From assembly GCA_036365455.1 (NCBI GenBank), contig JAWQUS010000020.1:3073001-3137000 (forward strand): a stretch of 64,000 nt of DNA, written 5' to 3'. The notes under the pieces were generated by a model. The model saw only the letters and a list, made by a program, of their open reading frames with translations, made no database searches and was not told the DNA's origin. Shown in pieces: positions 56,755-64,000 of this stretch (its first letter is position 1; the number at the start of each line of letters is the position of its first letter). The position numbers and the translations under genes are program-made. This stretch comes from Macrosoma leucophasiata. Taxonomy: Eukaryota > Arthropoda > Insecta > Lepidoptera > Hedylidae.

Positions 56755-57465
56755 ACTAGATCGGAGGTAAAACATAGTTGTAAGTACATGGACGTGTGAC
56801 CATAAAACTGGCTCGCTACGGGTAATTCAAATAAAATAAACACACATTCAAGTTCTATACAATAGGTATGCAACAGAATCTGATACTTTTGAATCGTTGA
56901 AATATATAAGACAGTGATAAAATTGATAAATAATTGTTACCTATACGCTGCCAAATGCAGATAATTAAGAGAAAATGGCAAGATAAAATAGGGTAAATTA
57001 TATATTCTAAGTTAGTATTTCATAAATAGGTTCCTTATAACGTAGTCTTAGCGTGTGTAGGTAGTGAACAATATAATAATATATTGTTATCAAAGCACAG
57101 TTAGTTATTCGACAACATAATCTAGTGTCTTGAATGGTGAACGTTACGATTGCTCCTCCAAGTTATCCAAACAGACAAACACTCCGCAAAAATACATAGA
57201 TTTGTCAAAATCGAAGAGAACAAAAAAAATCAAAGTATAAATAAAAGAACGTATAAGGGTTTTCCTACCACGTTCGCCCCACCGTGACGTGGAGAATGGC
57301 ACGGTAGTGGAGGTCTTGGCGACTACTTCGGTTAGTGGCAGAGTCGACAAAGAATATCTCCTTTTCTTTTTCTAAACTTTGTTATTTGTTTGCAAAAGAG
57401 GAAATGAGACATTCTACTGATATGTATAATTATATAATTATTTCTTGATGATATTTTTTTAGTTT
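56755..57465. other. upstream of NPC2-like exons, no exon found
   Basis: Searched on the minus strand for a signal-peptide exon ending in phase 1; none is convincing. 57255-57345 (CTACCACGTTCGCCCCACCG) looks like a dispersed repeat, but there is only one copy here. Confidence 0.4.
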
Positions 57466-57890
57466 TAGTTGAACGCGGTCGAGATGAGATCTTTGCGCAA
57501 GATCTGCGGTGTATCACTCACCGATCGCGTTCGTAATGAAGATGTAAGAAAGAGACTTTGTGTGAATGACAGTATCGGTGTAAAAATGAAAAAAGGCATG
57601 CTCCGATGGTTGGGGCATATAGAAAGAATGTCGAATGAGCGAATGACTAAACAGATATACAATGCGAATGTGGATGGTTGCAGAGGCCCAGGAAGACCAA
57701 GGCTGACCTACCATGACCAAATAGGTCGAGTTCTGTCTGATGGTGGGGTCAAAAGTCTTAGGAATCGGCGTGCATGTATGAAGAGAATGATGAAGGTAGA
57801 CGAGGCACGAGAGGTTTGTCAGAACCGGGATGTCTGGCGCTCTACACTCTCTGCCTACCCCGTTAGGGACCTGGCGTGAAGATACATACA
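57466..57890 (+). mobile_element. LINE G 3' fragment, copy 3
   Basis: Intact tail frame: VEMRSLRKICGVSLTDRVRN, KKGMLRWLGHIERMSNERM, GCRGPGRPRLTYHDQ, stop at 57879, then GAAGATACATACATA. 5'-truncated. 57891-58440 holds nothing identified. Confidence 0.88.
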
Positions 57891-58693
57891 TATTTTTTTA
57901 ACTTACAAGACATGTGTATTTATTGTTATTCACCAAAGTTTAAATAGTAAGTAATTATGATGTATCATAAGCGATTCTTGTAATATAAAATGATAAATAA
58001 ACTTAATGATTTAGATTTTTTTTTATATGACTACATTGGAGCGAAACCTGGTTGTCCCGATTTTTTCCATAGTGATCTAATTCTATTGCGGAATTAATTT
58101 TCTGTTTGGATACCTTGGCAGAGCTATCGTGACGTACATCCTTGAATCTAGTCAAGACATTCAATCGAGATAAATCTCACACAATCCCCAGTAGGCCGGT
58201 TTGCATTTGTGGCTTGGGAGCTAAGCTCAGTCTGAATGACCTAAGACACGGCAATCTAAGATAAGTTCTTGTTCGTGTGGTGTCTCTCGAAGTTTCTTGG
58301 ATTTCAAATTAGTTTGCTGATGAAGTTGATAAGGTCGAGCTGAGCTCTAGCTTGACCGGAATAAACGGAAGAATTCAGTTTTCAAATGAAATTGACATCA
58401 TTTTTTGTTTTTCAGCAGAGAATCGATTTAATTCTATCTTTATTTGCTTAATTTAAATCGTGTGTGTTTGTATGTATGCACAAATGCATGCATTTACCTC
58501 TGCCTACCCATTCGCGGTTTACTACAGCCGGTTTTTTTTTACGCACGTTTCGAGACGGCACTATTATACAATCGGCGAGCGCAGAAGGTCCTCCAGCCTA
58601 AGGTTAGGTATCCATCAAAGCGGTGAGGAGACGAGAGGAGACGTTTTTAAATAAACAAGCTGCGTTGTGTTGTCGATTGAATAAACCACTTTT

Positions 58694-58976
58694 TACTGGT
58701 GGTAGAGCTCCAGTGACGGAGCTCGCGGGCGTAGCCACCACCGCGTTACCTAATATACTTGCCGCTAAATGGTAGTGTTCAGCACTATCGTGTTCCGGTC
58801 AGGTGGTAATGTACGGCCCTGTAGTTTCACAGAGGCATAACACCTTAGGCCTCAGGAGTGGTAACGCATCTGCATTTTGACCTCTGATCTTTGTGTGGGT
58901 GTCTATAGTCTGCAGTCATCACTTAACATCAATGTGAAATGCAGGCTTGTTTGCCACTTCCATTACATAAAAAAAA
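58694..58976 (+). repeat. family A SINE-like repeat, full-length copy
   Basis: TACTGGTGGTAGAGCTCCAG to CACTTCCATTACATAAAAAA; one of the best-preserved copies. Confidence 0.92.
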
Positions 58977-59077
58977 CAGTCCGTAAATAACGAAATCGTT
59001 TCATATTTCCGCATCTCTTCTCCGCTTAGCTAGAGTGGAAATGGATCAAGCGGTGAGGAGAGGAGATATCTCATTTT

Positions 59078-59655
59078 TAGGGTTCCGTACCTTAAAAGGA
59101 AAAAAGGAACCCTTATAGGATCACTCGTGCGTCTGTCTGTCTGTCTGTCTGTCCGTCTGTCACAGCCAATTTGCTCCGAAACTACTCTACCGATTGAGTT
59201 GAAATTTGATGAAATAAAATAATACATTTTAAACAGGGGAGCCACTTTCGGGGGTGAAATCAGAAAATTTTAAAAAAAATCGTAAACTGTGTCGTGTGAC
59301 ATATCAAATGAAAGAGGTTGTTGTCAGCATCTCAGATATATTTTTTTTATAATTTTTGCATGAAAAAATTTGAAGGTATTCTTTCATTCATATTCATTCT
59401 TCTATCTCCGAAACTACTGAAGTTAAAATTTTGAAAAAAATGTGGAAAATAGTTCTTTGCCTATAGATTACTGAAAAACCTATAAGAAGTTTGAGTATTC
59501 AAATTAAATCGAAAATTCTTTATAATATAACCCCCCCTTCCAGTACCACCGTAACCGCTATGTCCCTGCATTTTAAATCTGTAATATTTTCGAAAATATT
59601 TATTTAAATTACGGAACCCTCACCACGCGAGTCGAACTCGCACTTGTCCGGTTTT
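59078..59655. repeat. family E ~580-bp repeat, copy 2
   Basis: GGGTTCCGTACCTTAAAAGG to GTCGAACTCGCACTTGTCCG, close match to 52960-53572. Confidence 0.92.
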
Positions 59656-59834
59656 CTATAGAATTTTGAGCAGCGACAGAGCAAGCGGCGCGGCAGAGCG
59701 GAGAAGTGTCTAGTCAGGCGGCCAAGTTTGACTGTTTTCGATATCTCACAGCTCACATCACATCTCTGCTACACATAGCTCACATCTCCTCTCCGCTACA
59801 CTTCTCCTCTCTCCTTTGGTGGAAAAAAACCTGA

Positions 59835-60042
59835 GAGCTTTTTTTTATACGCTTACACTCACAGCCTCACAGTAGGTATAAACCTGTGTCGTGGGTGCCG
59901 TTGTACACATACAACACATACACAAACACCCAGACCCGAAACAAATATCTATAGGCCATACAAATATTTGTCCCGGTGCGGGGATCGAACCCGCGACCCT
60001 TCGAATCAAAAGGTCATCTCACACCGCTGGACTAACCGGGTC
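59835..60042 (-). repeat. family D tRNA-derived SINE, full length
   Basis: tRNA-like head at 59971-60042 on the minus strand: GACCCGGTTAGTCCAGCGG (A box region), GCGGGTTCGATCCCCGCAC (B box) and matching CCCGGT/ACCGGG ends. The body runs to GTGTAAGCGTATAAAAAAAA. AGAGCTTT on both sides is a likely target-site duplication. Confidence 0.85.
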
Positions 60043-60110
60043 GTCAAGAGCTTTGCAGCATATCTCCTCTCGTCTCCTCGCCTCTCCTCTTTGGTGGATA
60101 CCTCATGAGG

Positions 60111-61300
60111 GTTGGATTACAGACGTGACGTCACATTTCAAAAGTTGCATTGAGTAGGATTCGAATACGAACTAGAACTAACTCGTCTTTCGTTAAACTG
60201 CATAAAAACTTGCCTGTAGGTATTGCCAATCGCACCGTAGCCGTAGGTATCCAATATCGCATGATTATTAATTGCCAACTGGACCTGAATGACCATTGTT
60301 GTCATGTACCGGCTACAATCTACTTTATTTCTATACGTTTATGGTTCATTATCACTTACGCAGTAGTATGAATGAGAGTAGGTATCATGCGTAATAGGAT
60401 GTGCCTTTGACACTCTCGATACTGTGGCAATGTGTATCAAATTCGGTTTCGTTGATGATTACAATTGTCCCGTTCAGTGTCAACCTACATTTAGCGTTGG
60501 CATACAAATTTTTCGTAATCGCGATTTTAATGATAGTAAATATTTAGATCAGTGTTTACCAAACATTGTTCTGCCATAGCCCGGTAATTTTCACACTGCC
60601 CCATCGTGACCCACTTACTTCTTATTGCCAAGCTGGATCCATTAGGTAAAATAATACACATTTATTAATAGTAATATAAAAAGATTCTATTAGTACTTAC
60701 GAAGTATAGAGCTTAGATTAATTTTTACTAAAGAATCTGAGATGCCGGTTAATGACGAAAGTTTTATCCTAAGGTCATGGTTCCATTCTATATTCATTTT
60801 TAAGGTAAACTAGTTTTGAACCCAGCTTCACATGTATAAAAACAAAAGGCAAAAAACGTTTCGTGGGTAATGTTTTTAAAACAAGGCGGCAATGTTGCGA
60901 CCCGGTATTTTATTTTGACGGTCCGGTACCGGGTTGCGATTCGGCAAATGCGAAACGCTGACTTAGATTATTGTCATCAATATTAGGTACATTTATGAAT
61001 CGGCTATTGCTAATGAGTCAGTATAATTAGGATGCCATAAAGGTTGATATAAAAAGGTTCACACAAAGAGCCTAATGTACCTATACCTAATTTAATTAAA
61101 AGTTTACATTTCCAAGGCAACACAGACTAAATACACAATTATTTCTGTGATACCTACATGAGTTAAATTAGACGGTTGTGTCTAACTGACTCCCACCTCA
61201 CAGATTTAGGTATAGACAAAACAAAACACTATCCCTATTCTATATTATCCTATATCTATACTAATCTATACCAATATGCAATAAATGATTTGATTTGAAT
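60111..61300. other. intergenic, no recognised element
   Basis: About 1.2 kb of mixed sequence without coding signal or any repeat family found elsewhere in the window. Confidence 0.45.
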
Positions 61301-61309
61301 TGAATTGAA

Positions 61310-61495
61310 TATTATAAAGCTGAAGAGTTTGTTTGTTTCATTCAACGCGCTAATTTCAGGAACTACTGGTCCGATTTGAAAAGTTTTTTCAGTTTTACAT
61401 AGCCCATTTATCGAGGCAGGCTATAGGCTATATATCATCACGCTATGACTCATAGGAACGGAGCAGCGCGGACGAAGCCGGAGCGGGCCGCTAGT
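61310..61495 (+). mobile_element. lepidopteran GCGAAGCC...CTAGT-type repeat, copy 2
   Basis: GAGTTTGTTTGTTTCATTCA, ATCACGCTATGACTCATAGG and the end GAAGCCGGAGCGGGCCGCTA match the end of 19838-20007. Confidence 0.55.
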
Positions 61496-61496
61496 T

Positions 61497-61629
61497 ATTC
61501 ATAAACGTACATTAGATACGTTTAAGCTATAGAATGCTTTGTCTTTGTCAGTTGCATCGTCAACTGTACAGGATAAAAAACGACAAAGGAGAGATTAGAA
61601 ACTTTATCTAAAATACGTTTATGAATAAA
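61497..61629. mobile_element. MITE with TCATAAACGTA inverted ends, copy 2
   Basis: Same ends and interior as 56321-56450, inserted directly after the CTAGT end of the preceding repeat. Confidence 0.85.
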
Positions 61630-61782
61630 GGGGTAAGTATCTATTATATCTAAAACACAAGTTATACTTAAAGATTATTTTAATCCGTACCGTAAACGTG
61701 GACTACGTTCTATTATCTTATAGTCAAATCATTTGATCGATAACCTCTTCACTATTGTGTTCAGGTTTAGCGAGGTACCGTA

Positions 61783-61925
61783 GAGCGTTATCTCTTTCGC
61801 ACCGTACCTATTTGACGTTTGTCGACCATTTTGATCAAGTTTTGACCAATACCGGACTGTCAATGCTTACGTAGGCAGTGTGCAACAGAGATAACGCTCT
61901 ACGAAGTCGAAACGAGCCGATCGTC
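61783..61925. mobile_element. MITE with TAGAGCGTTATCT-type ends, copy 3
   Basis: CGTAGAGCGTTATCTCTTTC at the left and AGAGATAACGCTCTACGAAG at the right; interior CATTTTGATCAAGTTTTGAC is shared with 5475-5622. Confidence 0.85.
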
Positions 61926-62104
61926 TATTTCGCAGGCGTTTTTTTTTTTTAAAGTTGTGGACATTTTTCGGCTTTAGTGATGATGAGCTGTTTGATGTTT
62001 GTGAACTATAAATGTTACATTACCATTATATACCTACTTGTAATGTTACATTACCATTATATCTGCTTAGGGGAATACAGTCGTGAAAATGCGTTTACGC
62101 TTAT

Positions 62105-62295
62105 ATCATACTAACAGTTGCCCGCGGCATCGCCCGCGTGGATGTCATATGTCGTGGATAAAAAGAAGCCTGTTCTTTTTTAAAGTCAACTATCTCTGTA
62201 CCAAATTTCATTCAAATTGGTTCAGTCGTTTGGACGTGAAAAGGTAACAGACAGACAGACAGAGTTACTTTCGCATTTATAATATTAGTAGGGAA
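62105..62295 (+). repeat. CCCGCGGCATCGCCCGCG repeat fragment
   Basis: AGTTGCCCGCGGCATCGCCC, CAAATTTCATTCAAATTGGT and a CAGA run; a type common in lepidopteran genomes (recalled). Only one copy here. 62296-63430 is AT-rich with nothing identified. Confidence 0.5.
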
Positions 62296-63430
62296 GTAGG
62301 GATTGAAGTTTGGAGCCAGTTACCTTGATCCAATCATTACAATAACAAAACATTTGGCGAAACGTTAACAATAATAACATCCTGAATTACATTGCGTGTG
62401 TAATGATATTTTTTGTATTACATTAGCTATACAGATCTGAAATAAATGCTAATATCATTATACTTTTGACAATCGTTAAGTATCATGTTTCACTAATGCT
62501 TAAATAATAACATGTATTTAGGCAATATGATCAAAAGTTAAACGTCCGTTATTTAATGGATTAAAAAATATACCTTTAAGAGTAACCTACGAATAATAAC
62601 GTAAAGGAGTATAACTAAACCAAAAAAAAGTCAAATGCATGCGGTTATGTTAATTTTTTTTTCTATACCGTTAATATTATAGACTTCTTAATTAAAGGTT
62701 TTCCTATAATCCACAAATACTTATTATTTGATTTGGTTTTAATTTTTTTAGGCTCCGTAGTTTCGAGGCTACACAAATTACACAATACAAGATACGATAA
62801 TAAGAACAGAGAAAATAAATTGTTAAAATAATTTAAAAACGAACGAATGGAAACAAAGTCATAGAAACAAAAAAAAAGAAGAATAAAAAATAAATATATG
62901 AGGCGCATTGTTCCTTTGAGGTAACGTACTAATTCTCATAATTATAGGAAAACAGAAATGTACTGCAAAGTGGCTTTCAAACTCATGCAAACTGAGTTAG
63001 GTACATAATATGAGTCGTGGTCGCAAACAATGATTTTGGCGAGGATGGGGTCATTGGTCCTCTTAGAGAATTAAGTACTTATTTAATTATTCATGCTGTT
63101 TTATGTATGTATATTAAATGTCAGTTGCAAAGATTAAATGGAGGGTCGACAAATTGGGTGTGTTTAGAATTAATAAGTGCTTACAAAACTTTGTAAGCCG
63201 ATCAGCATAAATAATAAACATCCTATTGATTTATATAAGGACTTTTCGTCCAAAACAGATTTACTGTCACTCCTGACATTTTCCATGTCATATAACATCT
63301 GACGTATGCAAAATAGCGTCATAGCGTCTTTTGGTTAGCTTAGCCAAAGAGTATACAAATACTACGTAGCTTAGCTCACTGACTTGTCACTATTTGTGTT
63401 CCAGATAATTTTGTTAGCATAGTTACCAAC

Positions 63431-63525
63431 TTTTTTATGTTGCAAGGTCGCGAACAAGCATTCAGTTGGATGTTAAGTGATCACTGCAGCATAAAGGTAC
63501 ATTTACACAAAAACCGGAGGTCTAC
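63431..63525 (-). repeat. family A fragment
   Basis: TTTTTATGTTGCAAGGTCGC and GATGTTAAGTGATCACTGCA, the tail end only. Confidence 0.6.
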
Positions 63526-63579
63526 TAGTATAAAATATTTAAAGACTTCTAGATTATAATTATATGGTAATCTTCATTA

Positions 63580-63665
63580 TTATCACCTCATTCGAAAGAC
63601 GTCCGCCGCTGGACAAACGCCTTCCCCAAAGATGCCCACAACAGTTTTGTGGTTTATTAGGAGAG
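63580..63665. repeat. CGTCCGCCGCTGGACAAACGCC fragment
   Basis: GACGTCCGCCGCTGGACAAA and CCCCAAAGATGCCCACAACA, related in type to family F. Non-coding. Confidence 0.55.
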
Positions 63666-63727
63666 AATATGCCACAATCGACAAGTTGGATAGCCTTATG
63701 TGCTATACACAGAAATAAGAATTACGA

Positions 63728-63990
63728 AAGTTTACGCCTGTATTCACTGAAGATTTTCAAACAACCATTATTCGCCAGTTAATGTACTTAACAGGTGGCG
63801 AGCCTGTTGACATCTCCGGGCACATTACCAAACTTCGAGGTACTGGGACATTTAAAGAAAATGGAAAAAATCCAGTAGAATCAGAGTTAAAGGACTATAC
63901 ACTATTATCTCTGATAGCCCCCTACCGGGAATCGAATCCAGGTCCCCAGCGTAGTAATAGTGGCCTGCTACCACTAGGCTACTGAGGCAG
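63728..63990 (-). repeat. family B tRNA-derived SINE, last copy
   Basis: Head CTGCCTCAGTAGCCTAGTGG and B box GGATTCGATTCCCGG on the minus strand, body to about 63728. Confidence 0.88.
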
Positions 63991-64000
63991 TTATAAATAT

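Larger units (their letters stand above)
58560..60110. repeat. nest of at least three repeats in one host repeat
   Basis: Pieces of an outer sequence rich in GAGGAGAGGAGA or its complement appear at 58615-58650, 59030-59070, 59790-59830 and 60055-60100. Between them sit family A (58694-58976), family E (59078-59655) and family D (59835-60042). Confidence 0.65.

Noticed and set aside
57144..57350. Missing first exon of the NPC2-like gene
   Set aside because: No hydrophobic signal peptide, no ATG in a good position and no donor in the required phase.
59971..60042. Functional tRNA gene on the minus strand
   Set aside because: Head of a SINE: body shared with 1828-1965, A-rich tail and likely target duplication.

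Overview
The window is eukaryotic nuclear DNA with short exons, GT-AG introns and a dense load of SINEs, LINE fragments, MITEs and DNA-transposon remnants. Gene content, repeat types and a short run of the insect telomere motif TTAGG point to an insect, most likely a moth or butterfly. That assignment is inference: no search was possible.

Layout. (1) 1586-32546, minus strand: 18 consecutive coding exons of pecanex (pcx), a giant multi-pass membrane protein linked to Notch signalling. All exon phases join in frame (7169 coding bases, 2389 codons plus two bases). The 3' end of the gene lies beyond the left edge. (2) 33193-41399, plus: a complete four-exon mitochondrial 2-oxodicarboxylate carrier (SLC25A21 type, 309 aa), divergent from pcx across a 646-bp shared upstream region. 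(3) 44492-47935, plus: a two-exon gene (424 aa) joining a Gln-rich N-terminal exon to the front half of an insect multicopy, transposon-like protein family. (4) 50819-56241, minus: the last three coding exons of an NPC2-like secreted sterol/lipid-binding protein; its signal-peptide exon was not found. The rest is repeats and AT-rich DNA.

The most unusual signal is inside pcx. Three exons (8, 12 and 14) are each followed by a minisatellite whose unit is a copy of the end of that exon, its 5' splice site and the first bases of the intron: about nine clear 88-bp copies after exon 8, ten 129-bp copies after exon 12, and thirteen copies of about 109 bp after exon 14. The 129-bp array keeps one reading frame open through all ten copies, each ending in a good donor, so any donor would give an in-frame protein longer by steps of 43 aa. 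The 109-bp array is free of stops in all three coding-strand frames. The three exons are extremely GC-rich at third codon positions, unlike several neighbouring exons of the same gene. Three separate expansions of the same architecture in one gene suggest a shared mechanism rather than chance.

The genes do not form an obvious pathway. The only structural links are the divergent pcx/SLC25A21 arrangement and the shared repeat families, several of them nested or arranged as foldbacks.
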